Assembly: GCA_035532755.1 (NCBI GenBank)
Contig: DATKQI010000198.1
Coordinates: 1 to 13,281 of the forward strand
From: DATKQI01 sp035532755
Lineage (GTDB): Bacteria > Pseudomonadota > Alphaproteobacteria > Acetobacterales > Acetobacteraceae
Direction: 5' to 3'
Length of the DNA: 13,281 nucleotides
This document shows positions 1 through 6,338 of this stretch, piece after piece (the first letter of the stretch is position 1; every line of letters begins with the position of its first letter). Position numbers and translations under genes: made by a program. The notes under the pieces were generated by a model. That model worked only from the letters and a program-made list of their open reading frames with translations. It did no database searches and had not been told where the DNA came from.

Positions 1-476
1 AGGATGCGCAGCGCCCCGCCCGGCAGATGCAGCGTCACGTCCGCGCCGCTGCGCAGCGGATAGCGGGCATAGGGATCGGTATCGAGCGCGGTGAAGTCCC
101 GATTGGCGGTGAAGGCGATGCCGCGCCGGATGGCCAGCCCGACCCGCTGCACCACATGGTCCCGCGTCAGGTGCAGCACGTAGCGGCGAGGGCTGAACAC
201 GCGCGCGGCCACACCCGGCCCGTCCACCTCCTCGAACGCCACCACATCGGCGTTCAGGATGTTCGCGTAGCCGTGCAGCAGCGCGATGTCATGGGCGGAT
301 TTCGGCCGCACGTCACGCGGCAGAACGGGATCCCCGGCCGGCTTCGCGGTCAGCCAATCCAGGTTCCAGGTGGCGATTTTCAGCGCACCCACCTTCGATG
401 CGCTCGCCTGGGCCGCGCCGATCTGCAAAATGCAGACCGCCAGCACGGCCAGCAGCAGGCTCGTCATACGGCGCAT
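1..476 (-). CDS. Exported endonuclease/exonuclease/phosphatase (EEP) family protein, N-terminal part only
   Basis: The reading frame runs off the left edge, so only the first 158 codons are visible. Residues 1-26 look like a cleavable signal peptide: basic MRR, a hydrophobic stretch LLLAVLAVCILQIGAA, then AQASA. The mature start carries the EEP-fold signature ATWNLDWL (35-42), whose Asn38 would be the metal/phosphate-site residue, and FEEVDG (81-86), whose Glu82 or Glu83 would be the metal ligand. This fold includes DNase I, exonuclease III and sphingomyelinases. With a signal peptide, a secreted or periplasmic nuclease or phosphodiesterase is the best inference, but the substrate cannot be named. 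The gene lies 76 bp downstream of the oxygenase gene on the same strand. A second ATG three codons in is an alternative start. The catalytic His/Asp region lies outside the window. Confidence 0.8.
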   Translation of the reverse strand, partial: MRRMTSLLLAVLAVCILQIGAAQASASKVGALKIATWNLDWLTAKPAGDPVLPRDVRPKSAHDIALLHGYANILNADVVAFEEVDGPGVAARVFSPRRYVLHLTRDHVVQRVGLAIRRGIAFTANRDFTALDTDPYARYPLRSGADVTLHLPGGALRI

Positions 477-552
477 GGCGTTTCCCCGATTCGCGCGAAA
501 GTTGTTCTCGCGCAACCTTGGCCGGGCAGGCGCACTCCGTCCAGGGCGCGCA

Positions 553-1551
553 TCAGGATGCGATGCGGCGGGGCGGGCGCAGGGCTTCCAGCCCGCGGAA
601 CTCGATGAAGCGCGTCATCAGCGCCCAGAGATGATCGCCGTACAGCACGGGCGGGAACGCAGCCCGCCCGGGCAGCGGGGCGATCAGCGCATCCACCCGC
701 GGTTCGTAGAAGAACGGCACCGAATGCCGCTCCCGCCCGGCACCCACCACCCGATGCTCGGTGGCGCGGATGCGCCCGCCGCTCCAGGTTTCCAGCAGCT
801 TGCCGAAATTCACGGCGAGCGTGCCGGGCGCCGGCGGAACGGTGATCCATTCGCCCGAATGCGCCCGCGCCTGCAACCCCTCCACCCCATCTTGCGCAAG
901 CAGGGTGACGAACCCGGAATCCACGTGCGGCGCGCCCACCAGATACATCCGCCGCCCCTGGTGGCTCACCCACATCTTGTCCTCCGCGACGCCATCGAGC
1001 GACTCCGCCGGCCGCTCCGGATAGCGGATCAGCCGCAGTGTGGAGATGCCGCCGGCGAAGGCTGCGTCGAAGAATCCCTCGGGCAGATCGAGGCCGCGTG
1101 CCAGCGCGCGCATCAGCGCCTGCCCCGCCGTTTCCATCGCGCGGTAATAGGCCGCGGCCTGCGCGCGCCAGCCGGGCAGCGCCGCCTCCTCCGGCAGGGG
1201 CGTCGGCTCCAGCAGCGGGTCCTCCGCTCCGGCCCGGGCGGGGCCGGCGATGTCCGGCCCCATGTCGATGCCTTCCTTCCAGGTGGCGCTGCCCGGCTGC
1301 AGCGGGAACCAGCCGCGATAGACGTTCGCATGATCGGGCGCGAACGTCTGCCGCCACAGCCGCCGCTTCTCCGCCTCCGGCAGCGAAAAAATGCGCAGCA
1401 ATGCCGACGGCGGCGGTGCGGCGAGCGCATCGAACCCGGTGACGGTCATGAACCCCGCATCGGCGGCGGCCGCCATGATAGCGGCATCGGCCGCGCGGCG
1501 GGCAGGGGAGTCGGCGCCGAACAGCGCGGCGATGTCGATGAGCGGGATCAT
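553..1551 (-). CDS. Isopenicillin N synthase-like Fe(II)/2-oxoglutarate-dependent oxygenase
   Basis: A 332-residue protein of the isopenicillin N synthase/2OG-Fe(II) dioxygenase superfamily. The N-terminal DIOX_N-type region begins MIPLIDIAALFG and includes AGFMTVTGF. The jelly-roll core carries the iron facial triad: HVD (His209, Asp211) in GAPHVDSGFVTLL, and His266 in ATEHRVV. The R-x-S motif (Arg275-His-Ser277), which binds the carboxylate of 2-oxoglutarate or substrate in this family, follows. All key residues are present, so it should be active, but the substrate is unknown. Related enzymes oxidise small molecules or form ethylene, and beta-lactam synthesis is not implied. The start at 1551 is preferred because a GAAGG ribosome-binding site lies just upstream and the family begins at this point. 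An upstream ATG at 1590 would add 13 unlikely residues. It is divergent from the FAD dehydrogenase gene. Confidence 0.88.
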   Translation of the reverse strand: MIPLIDIAALFGADSPARRAADAAIMAAAADAGFMTVTGFDALAAPPPSALLRIFSLPEAEKRRLWRQTFAPDHANVYRGWFPLQPGSATWKEGIDMGPDIAGPARAGAEDPLLEPTPLPEEAALPGWRAQAAAYYRAMETAGQALMRALARGLDLPEGFFDAAFAGGISTLRLIRYPERPAESLDGVAEDKMWVSHQGRRMYLVGAPHVDSGFVTLLAQDGVEGLQARAHSGEWITVPPAPGTLAVNFGKLLETWSGGRIRATEHRVVGAGRERHSVPFFYEPRVDALIAPLPGRAAFPPVLYGDHLWALMTRFIEFRGLEALRPPRRIAS

Positions 1552-1585
1552 GAGAGCCTTCACGCCAGGGTCCGGACAGGTCAGC

Positions 1586-1604
1586 GCCATCCGGTGCGGA
1601 TGGC
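1586..1604. promoter_or_regulatory. 19-bp palindrome in the divergent promoter region (candidate operator)
   Basis: The sequence GCCATCCGGTGCGGATGGC is a perfect 8-bp inverted repeat with a 3-nt centre. It lies 34 bp from the oxygenase start and 60 bp from the dehydrogenase start, inside the 113-bp region between the two divergent genes. A TTGCCA element on the minus strand, usable as a -35 box for the oxygenase gene, overlaps one arm. The position suits a dimeric regulator acting on both genes, but no regulator gene lies next to it. A short hairpin is the alternative reading. Confidence 0.4.
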
Positions 1605-1664
1605 AAGCCCGCGCCGGAGGGTGCAGATTGCCATTTTCCAGCCGTGCCGCAGGAGCCGCCTTCC

Positions 1665-3047
1665 ATGTCCCGTCCCGCCGATGCCGTCATCGCCGCCGCC
1701 CGTGATTTCCTGGGGGAGCGGCTGACCACCAACCAGAGCCTGCGCGAACAGCATGGCCATGGGGAGGACGCGTACAGCCCGGTGCCGCCGGATGCGGTCG
1801 CCTTCGTCGAAACCTCGGAGGAGGTGGCGCGCCTGCTCGCCCTGTGCCACGCCCACGGCGTGCCGGCGATCGCCTTCGGGGCGGGAACGTCGCTGGAAGG
1901 CCACGTGACGCCGGTGCGTGGCGGCATCACGATCGACCTCTCCCGCATGAACCGCGTGCTGGGCGTGAACGCCGCCGACATGGATTGCCGCATCGAGGCC
2001 GGCGTGACCCGCCAGCAGTTGAACGAGCATCTGCGCGACCAGGGGCTGTTCTTCCCGGTCGATCCGGGCAGCGAATGCACGATCGGCGGGATGTGCGCGA
2101 CCCGCGCCTCCGGCACCGCCGCCGTGCGCTACGGCACCATCCGCGAGAACGTGCTGGGCCTCACGGTCGCCCTCGCTGATGGGCGGGTGATCCGCACCGG
2201 CGGGCGGGTGCGCAAATCCGCCACCGGGTATGACCTCACCCGGCTGTTCATCGGCTCCGAAGGCACGCTCGGCATCATTACCGAAATCCAGCTTCGCCTG
2301 CACGGCATCCCCGAAGCGATCTCCGCCGCCACCTGCCAGTTCGAGGCGCTGGGCCCGGCGGTGGAAACGGTGATCGCGGTGATGCAGGCCGGCATCCCGG
2401 TCGCGCGGATCGAACTGCTGGACGAGGTGCAGATGGGCGCCTGCATCGCGTTCTCGAAGCTTGATCGCCTCGCGCCGCTGCCCACGCTGTTCTTCGAATT
2501 CCACGGCACCGAGGCCGCCGTGGCCGAGCAGGCGCAACTGGCCGAGGAGATCGCGCAGGCGCTGGGCGCCCGCGGCTTCGCCTGGGCGACCGACCCGGAG
2601 GCGCGGGGCCGGCTGTGGAAGGCGCGGCATGATGCCTACTGGGCCTGTCTTGCGCTGAAACCCGGCCACAAGGGCATGACGACGGATGCGATCGTCCCGA
2701 TCTCCCGCCTCGCCGAGGCGATCCTGGGCGCGAAGGAGGATATCGCCGCCTCCGGCCTCGTCGCGCCGATGGTGGGCCATGTGGGCGACGGCAATTTCCA
2801 CACCGTGATCCTGGTGCCGCCGGAGCCGGACGGGATTGCCCGCGCCTTTGCGCTCGACCGCAAGATCGTCGCCCGCGCGCTCGCCCTCGGCGGCTCGTGC
2901 AGCGGGGAGCATGGCGTGGGCCTCGGCAAGCGCGAGTTCCTGGAAACCGAGCACGGGGCGGAAACGCTCGCGGTGATGCGTTCGGTGAAAACCGCGCTCG
3001 ACCCGCGCGGCATCCTCAACCCCGGGAAGATGTTTCTCAACGCGTGA
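1665..3047 (+). CDS. FAD-binding D-lactate/D-2-hydroxyacid dehydrogenase (GlcD/LDHD type)
   Basis: A 460-residue flavoprotein of the FAD_binding_4 plus FAD-oxidase C-terminal family, which oxidises D-lactate, glycolate or related D-2-hydroxyacids and passes electrons to the respiratory chain. The PCMH-type FAD domain covers about residues 40-215, with GAGTSLEGH (72-80), PGSECTIGGMCATRASG and FIGSEGTLGIITE. The C-terminal domain holds TTDAIVPISRL (339-349), the metal/substrate motif GHVGDGNFH (371-379), GEHGVG (414-419) and the terminal LNPGKMF. Length and motifs match complete single-subunit enzymes of the LDHD kind. GlcD of three-subunit glycolate oxidase is less likely because no glcE or glcF follows. 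The ATG at 1665 has AGGAG nine bases upstream. An in-frame GTG at 1644 is the alternative. Exact substrate is not decidable from sequence. Confidence 0.9.
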   Translation: MSRPADAVIAAARDFLGERLTTNQSLREQHGHGEDAYSPVPPDAVAFVETSEEVARLLALCHAHGVPAIAFGAGTSLEGHVTPVRGGITIDLSRMNRVLGVNAADMDCRIEAGVTRQQLNEHLRDQGLFFPVDPGSECTIGGMCATRASGTAAVRYGTIRENVLGLTVALADGRVIRTGGRVRKSATGYDLTRLFIGSEGTLGIITEIQLRLHGIPEAISAATCQFEALGPAVETVIAVMQAGIPVARIELLDEVQMGACIAFSKLDRLAPLPTLFFEFHGTEAAVAEQAQLAEEIAQALGARGFAWATDPEARGRLWKARHDAYWACLALKPGHKGMTTDAIVPISRLAEAILGAKEDIAASGLVAPMVGHVGDGNFHTVILVPPEPDGIARAFALDRKIVARALALGGSCSGEHGVGLGKREFLETEHGAETLAVMRSVKTALDPRGILNPGKMFLNA

Positions 3048-3091
3048 ATGGCCGATTGCCGGCCAGCTTGCCCGTATCGAACTGGTGCGGT

Positions 3092-3290
3092 TCCGGCCGG
3101 TGACGGTCCTGTGGAGCCGCTGCCTGCCTGCGGCCTGAAACCAGGTCGTGCAGGCTTTGCTGGAAACCCTTATTGGAAGCGCCTAGCTTTGATGCCGGGC
3201 GCGCCGTGACACGGTGACATTCTCCCTGCCGTAGGACCGCCTTCGGGCGGGATCGCAATGTGAGGTTCTGCGGGAGGCCTCACCGGCGCG
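3092..3290 (+). ncRNA. ssrS: Candidate 6S RNA (ssrS)
   Basis: The 232-bp stretch without a protein gene folds by eye into the 6S plan. A closing stem pairs 3096-3103 (GCCGGTGA) with 3280-3287, continued by 3105-3108 with 3276-3279. A large central bubble follows. An inner stem pairs 3127-3134 (CCTGCGGC) with 3228-3235, including one G-U pair, and leads to an irregular apical arm. The 3' side of the bubble carries a small hairpin, CCGCC-TTCG-GGCGG (3237-3250), as in E. coli 6S. Short motifs also resemble E. coli 6S: GTCC...GAGCCG (3106-3119) against GUCCCCUGAGCCG, and CTGCGG (3268-3273). The size of about 195-200 nt is typical. 6S RNA mimics an open promoter and binds sigma70 RNA polymerase in stationary phase. 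Ends are approximate, no clear promoter was found, and the usual zapA/ygfA neighbours are absent. The 3' end overlaps the tail of the convergent hydrolase gene by about 11 bp. Confidence 0.6.
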
Positions 3291-4026
3291 TCCACTCCGA
3301 CTGATTGCCGAGTTGCTCGCCCCTCGTCATGCCCGCGCAGCCGGGGTCGGAAGCTGCGAGCAGATCGAGCACTTCCGCGGTCGGCCGCACATCGCCAAAA
3401 GATCGATATATCGTGTGCAGAGCGGCATTGTGGTCCTGGTCACGCGGCGCGGCATTCGCATCCGCGACCATGATGACGCGAAACCCCGTCGTGCTCGCGT
3501 CGCGTGCCGAAGATTCGCAGCAGACATTGGTGACCGTGCCGGTGATGAGCACGGTGTCGATTCGACGCGCTTCCAGCAAGAATGGAAGCGGAGAGGCGCC
3601 GGGAAAGAACGCGCTTGCGGCCGATTTTTCCACCAGCAGATCGTTGGCATGAACATCGAAGGCCGGCCACAGGCGCGCCTTCAACGGGCCGGCACCACCG
3701 GACAAGCCATATAATTTCGCGATATTGGGGCCGAAGAATTCATCGGCCAACGCCGGGTGCCGATGCCCGGGTGCCGGTACGACCCAGGCGACAGAACCGC
3801 CAGCCGCCCGCAAGGCGTCGGCAAGGCAGGCAATGTTTGGCACGATGCCGCGGCAATATGCGTTCTGCGACACAAAGAACGGCACCATGTCAATCACGAT
3901 CAGCGCGGTTCGGGTGGGGGTTGCGTGCTGGAACGCGTGCCGTCGGCCGCGCCGCTTCTCGTGGCGGGCGTATTCGCGCGGCGCGATATGCCACGCATGC
4001 GTTTTCGCTTCCTCCTCCGGTTCCAT
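3280..4026 (-). CDS. Isochorismatase-family cysteine hydrolase
   Basis: A 248-residue member of the isochorismatase-like hydrolase family, which includes nicotinamidases, biuret and N-carbamoyl amide hydrolases and true isochorismatases. The catalytic triad is visible: Asp46 in TALIVIDMVPFF, Lys134 in LLVEKSAASAF, and Cys169 in GTVTNVCCESSARDA. The usual cis-peptide bond precedes that cysteine in the family (here Val-Thr). Residues 1-38 form a charged N-terminal extension before the Rossmann-like core. The start at 4026 has a strong GGAGGGGG ribosome-binding site. An in-frame ATG at 4086 is a weaker alternative. The gene lies 184 bp downstream of the DUF2852 gene on the same strand, with a possible -10 box of its own (CATAAT, 4085-4090). 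The substrate cannot be assigned, and no partner pathway is visible. Confidence 0.88.
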   Translation of the reverse strand: MEPEEEAKTHAWHIAPREYARHEKRRGRRHAFQHATPTRTALIVIDMVPFFVSQNAYCRGIVPNIACLADALRAAGGSVAWVVPAPGHRHPALADEFFGPNIAKLYGLSGGAGPLKARLWPAFDVHANDLLVEKSAASAFFPGASPLPFLLEARRIDTVLITGTVTNVCCESSARDASTTGFRVIMVADANAAPRDQDHNAALHTIYRSFGDVRPTAEVLDLLAASDPGCAGMTRGEQLGNQSEWTRR

Positions 4027-4084
4027 GCTGTTCCCCCTCCGCCATGCATCGGGGGCACGGCGCCTCTGTCGGATCGCAAAATCC

Positions 4085-4090
4085 ATTATG
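4085..4090 (-). promoter_or_regulatory. Possible -10 box upstream of the isochorismatase-family gene
   Basis: On the minus strand the sequence reads CATAAT, one base from TATAAT, about 60 bp before the hydrolase start codon. The best upstream -35 candidate, TTGGCT, has a 19-nt spacer, longer than ideal. The 184-bp gap to the preceding gene makes a separate promoter reasonable. This is a weak call. Confidence 0.25.
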
Positions 4091-4196
4091 CCACCCTGGC
4101 GGAACGTGCAGCCAAGCTCGGGAAGCCGCCAAAGTCCTGGCGTGCTTCCCGGTGGCTTCGGCTCAGCCTGCGGTGCAGAGAAGCACCATTCCTGGT

Positions 4197-4220
4197 AAAA
4201 GGCCGCCTGCTCACCCGGCC
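4197..4220 (-). terminator. Weak possible terminator at the end of the DUF2852 gene
   Basis: On the minus strand a short GC hairpin (GGCCG / CGGCC arms within 4201-4220) spans the stop codon and is followed directly by TTTT (4197-4200). The stem is only 5 bp and the T-run is short, so termination would be partial at best. Two further small hairpins in the gap (4122-4159 and 4172-4187) lack T-runs. Confidence 0.3.
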
Positions 4221-4810
4221 GCCGGCTCGGGCGGCGGTTCGGGGTGTTCGCGGCGTTCGGTCATGAACGTGTCGAACTCGGCCTTGTCCTTGGCGAAGCG
4301 CAGGCGGTCGAGGAAGGAGGCGAACTCGCGCTGCTCCTCCTCCAGCCGGCGCAGCGTGTCGGCGCGGTACTCGTCAAAGGCGCGGTTCCCGCTGGACGAT
4401 GCCTGTCGGGCTTCACCGGACGATGCCTGCCGTTCCGCCCCGTAGCCGTTCTTCCAGCCGGTCCACCAGCTCGTTCCGTCGCCGGCCTTCCAGCCGGCAC
4501 ACCAGCCTGCGTCGTTGCCGGCCTGCCCCCGGTAGCCATGCCATCCGCATCCCATCCGCCTGCTCCCGATCATGAACAACAGCACAGCAAGCCCAATCGG
4601 CCACCATGCCATGAAGGCCAGAATCGTTACCGCGATCCACAGCATCCGGTGGCCGAACGCCGGATGCCAGCCGCCCCATGGCGGCCCCCAGGGTGGGTCA
4701 CTCCAGGGTGGCCCGTTCCTGTGCGCACCGTTCCCGGGCGGGCCGAACCGGCCGGGCCCGCCCGCCCAGGGCGGGACGCCGTATCCATCGTGAGTTGCCG
4801 TGCCGTTCAT
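4211..4810 (-). CDS. DUF2852 domain-containing membrane protein
   Basis: A 199-residue protein of unknown function, recognised as DUF2852. The N-terminal third is rich in Pro, Gly and Trp (GPPWSDPPWGPPWGGWH). A hydrophobic hairpin follows, MLWIAVTILAFMAWWPIGLAVLLFMIG (about residues 56-82), likely one or two membrane segments. Then comes a Gly/Trp-rich linker and a charged helical C-terminus, AFDEYRADTLRRLEEEQREF to FMTERR, which is the conserved family signature. The ATG at 4810 is chosen because GGTGAGG precedes it. The ATG at 4822 has no ribosome-binding site and lies 5 bp from the proposed operator. The gene follows tetR by 46-58 bp on the same strand and probably belongs to its regulon. 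A 24-bp imperfect repeat lies in the linker (4394-4432). Confidence 0.85.
   Translation of the reverse strand: MNGTATHDGYGVPPWAGGPGRFGPPGNGAHRNGPPWSDPPWGPPWGGWHPAFGHRMLWIAVTILAFMAWWPIGLAVLLFMIGSRRMGCGWHGYRGQAGNDAGWCAGWKAGDGTSWWTGWKNGYGAERQASSGEARQASSSGNRAFDEYRADTLRRLEEEQREFASFLDRLRFAKDKAEFDTFMTERREHPEPPPEPAAG
4394..4432. repeat. 24-bp-period imperfect tandem repeat inside the DUF2852 gene
   Basis: GGACGATGCCTG occurs at 4394-4405 and again at 4418-4429, each followed by a related (T/C)CG. In the protein this gives two successive RQASS segments, RQASSGEA and RQASSSGN, in the low-complexity linker. It looks like a slippage-type in-frame duplication. Confidence 0.6.
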
Positions 4811-4826
4811 GTGCCTCACCATGTGA

Positions 4827-4845
4827 ATGTAAGATACATTTACTT
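4827..4845. promoter_or_regulatory. Candidate TetR operator upstream of the DUF2852 gene
   Basis: ATGTAAGATACATTTACTT has the form ATGTAA-N7-TTACnT and matches the site at the tetR start (5529-5547) in both arms and spacer length, with one arm base different. It lies in the short gap between tetR and the DUF2852 gene. The region is locally AT-rich against a very GC-rich background, as expected for a promoter with an operator. A nested inverted repeat, AATGTA-N3-TACATT in the opposite reading, is also present, so the exact bound half-sites are uncertain. Confidence 0.55.
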
Positions 4846-4867
4846 ATGGGCGTATCGCCTGCCTCCG

Positions 4868-5530
4868 TCAAGACCCGCTGCTGCCCGGCGGCTTGCCGCC
4901 GGCAAGGCCGAGGCTTTGCAGGTAGATCAGCACTCCTGCCTCCAGCAGCTCCTCCGGCGGCATCGGCAGCGGCCGGCGCACCCGGTCCGGCCGGCAGAAC
5001 AGCGCGGCGATCCCATGCGACAGCGCCCATACGTGCAGCGCCATCATCAGCGCCGGCGGCCGGCCGGGCGGCGGGATCTGCGCGGCAAGCTGCTCGGCGG
5101 CGCGGCGCAGCAGGTTGAACGCACGATCCGCCGCGGCGGCAAGCGGCGGATAGGCCTCGGGCGGCACCCGCGTTTCGAACATCGCGGCGTAATAGGCGGG
5201 CTGGTCCCGGGCGAAGCCGAGATAGGCCCGGCCCATCGCCTCGAACGCGGTCATCGGATCGGGCCGGCCGTCTTGCCACGCGGCGGCGAGGGATTCCGCA
5301 AGCTGGTCGAACCCGCGCAGCGCCACCTCGGCCAGCAGCGCCTCGGCATCGCGGAAATGGCGGTAGGGCGCGCCGGAACTCACGCCGGCCAGCCGGGCCG
5401 CCTCGGCGATGGTGAAGCCGGCCGGCCCCTTCTCGGCGATCAGCGCCAGCGCGGCATCAATCAGCGCCTCGCGCAGATTGCCGTGATGATAGCCGCGCCG
5501 TGCGCGGTCGCTGTCCGTCGGCCAGGTCAT
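4868..5530 (-). CDS. TetR/AcrR-family transcriptional regulator with WHG-type C-terminal domain
   Basis: A 220-residue one-component repressor. The N-terminal DNA-binding domain starts YHHGNLREALIDAALALIAEKG. The helix-turn-helix follows at about residues 39-60 (FTIAEAARLAGVSSGAPYRHF), with the family-typical YRHF. The C-terminal ligand and dimer domain (about 75-205) contains HVWALSHGIAALF (166-178), the signature of the WHG-type C-terminal domain. The tail GGKPPGSSGS is probably disordered. The start codon lies inside a perfect inverted repeat (5529-5547) that recurs before the next gene, which suggests autoregulation and control of the DUF2852 gene. No clear ribosome-binding site precedes the ATG. 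The phosphatase gene ends 11 bp upstream. The ligand is unknown. Confidence 0.92.
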   Translation of the reverse strand: MTWPTDSDRARRGYHHGNLREALIDAALALIAEKGPAGFTIAEAARLAGVSSGAPYRHFRDAEALLAEVALRGFDQLAESLAAAWQDGRPDPMTAFEAMGRAYLGFARDQPAYYAAMFETRVPPEAYPPLAAAADRAFNLLRRAAEQLAAQIPPPGRPPALMMALHVWALSHGIAALFCRPDRVRRPLPMPPEELLEAGVLIYLQSLGLAGGKPPGSSGS

Positions 5531-5547
5531 GTAACGCAGGCTTACAT
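5529..5547. promoter_or_regulatory. Candidate TetR autoregulatory operator over the tetR start codon
   Basis: ATGTAACGCAGGCTTACAT is a perfect 6-bp inverted repeat with a 7-bp spacer. One arm contains the tetR start codon (5528-5530) and the other covers the stop codon of the upstream phosphatase gene (5542-5544). A repressor bound here would block entry into tetR and could act as a roadblock to read-through from the phosphatase gene. Its twin lies at 4827-4845. Confidence 0.6.
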
Positions 5548-6204
5548 CAAGCGGGCGGCAAATTCACGCCCCGGCCCCGGCCGGCGGAAGCGCGCCAGCC
5601 CATGCGCGCGGAACTCGGCGAGCAGCGCGGCCTCGTCGTACTCCTCCCGCACCCAGTCGAGGAACCCCTTCCGGCCTTCGGCGTCGCGGATGTAGGACAG
5701 CAGGAATGCATCCAGGATGCCGGTCCTGGACTGGCGGAAATGGAGGTGGCGCAGCGAAAGCTGGCCCAGCGCCTCGGCCGGGCTCGCGCCCTCCAGCAGC
5801 AGGAACAGCCCGGCGGCGAGCCCCGCGCGGTCGGCGCCGGATTTGCAGTGCAGCAGCGCCGGCTCGCGCATCGTACGGAACGTCTCGGCGAGCTTCAGCA
5901 CCTCCGCCCGCGGCGGCGGCCCGCGGCTGAACAGCGTCACATCCACGAAATCGACGCCAAGCCGCGCGGCCATCTCCCGCGTCAGCGCATCCGAGCCGTT
6001 GCCGGCCAGCCCGCGCAGGTTGATGATCGTGCGCAGCCCGTGCCGGCGGCAGGCGCGCGCAAGCCGGCCGGGCGTGGGGTGGTTGCAGCGATACACCCGG
6101 CCCGGCGCCACCACGCCCCAGTTGGTCCAGCCGAGGCGCAACAGGCCATGGTCCGCCACCAGGCTGTCCAGCCAGGCGTTGGCCCGGCCCCGCCGCGTCG
6201 TCAT
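5542..6204 (-). CDS. Protein tyrosine/dual-specificity phosphatase-family protein
   Basis: A 220-residue protein with the CX5R phosphatase loop HCKSGADRAG (119-128; nucleophile Cys120, Arg126). The upstream strand LRTIINLRG (57-65) is typical of bacterial DSP/PTP-like phosphatases. A candidate general acid is an Asp in the VDFVDVTLFSRG segment. The C-terminal half is helical and resembles tyrosine phosphatases of the DSP-like family found in Proteobacteria. Such enzymes dephosphorylate tyrosine-phosphorylated proteins or phospholipids; the substrate here is unknown. The start at 6204 fits the family, though no good ribosome-binding site is visible. In-frame GTG (6222) and ATG (6303) are alternatives. 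It is divergent from the GT9 gene, and the tetR start follows its stop by 11 bp. Confidence 0.85.
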   Translation of the reverse strand: MTTRRGRANAWLDSLVADHGLLRLGWTNWGVVAPGRVYRCNHPTPGRLARACRRHGLRTIINLRGLAGNGSDALTREMAARLGVDFVDVTLFSRGPPPRAEVLKLAETFRTMREPALLHCKSGADRAGLAAGLFLLLEGASPAEALGQLSLRHLHFRQSRTGILDAFLLSYIRDAEGRKGFLDWVREEYDEAALLAEFRAHGLARFRRPGPGREFAARLM

Positions 6205-6338
6205 GTCGCCGTGAAATGTCACGCGCCGCGCCTGCTCCCGTGCTTTGCCGCCCCCTGGGCGGGATAGAGGCTGGGCCGCGCGGGCGCAACCGCGCCGGCG
6301 CATGGACGGGTCGATCCGGCACGATTATGGATGGATGG
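6205..6338. other. Divergent intergenic region between the phosphatase and GT9 genes
   Basis: This 134-bp gap must hold the promoters of both genes. CGTGAAATGTCACG (6210-6223) is a 5-bp inverted repeat with a 4-bp centre, and a short CCGCC/GGCGG hairpin lies in the middle. No convincing -35/-10 pair was identified in either direction. Confidence 0.3.

Noticed and set aside
493..513. Terminator hairpin between the oxygenase and EEP genes (GCGCGA/TCGCGC)
   Set aside because: The stem is 6 bp with no T-run after it, so termination is not supported.
27..1725. Long plus-strand open frames across the left end (up to 479 codons)
   Set aside because: They lie antisense to the EEP and oxygenase genes, which carry clear motifs. 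The plus-strand translations are Arg/Pro/Gly-rich with no recognisable domain, as expected for antisense frames in GC-rich DNA.
464..2116. 550-codon minus-strand frame overlapping the oxygenase and dehydrogenase genes
   Set aside because: It is a frame shadow of two well-supported genes and shows no domain.
3094..3290. Riboswitch (cobalamin, FMN, TPP, glycine) or tmRNA/SRP/RNase P RNA in the 3048-3279 gap
   Set aside because: None of the core conserved motifs of these RNAs could be found on either strand. The fold and short motifs fit 6S RNA better.
4077..4097. Sigma-54 promoter (TGGC...TTGC) before the hydrolase gene
   Set aside because: The spacing between the GG and GC doublets is 13 bp, not the required 10.
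4244..5695. 483-codon plus-strand frame opposite the DUF2852 and tetR genes
   Set aside because: It is antisense to two recognised genes and has low-complexity composition.
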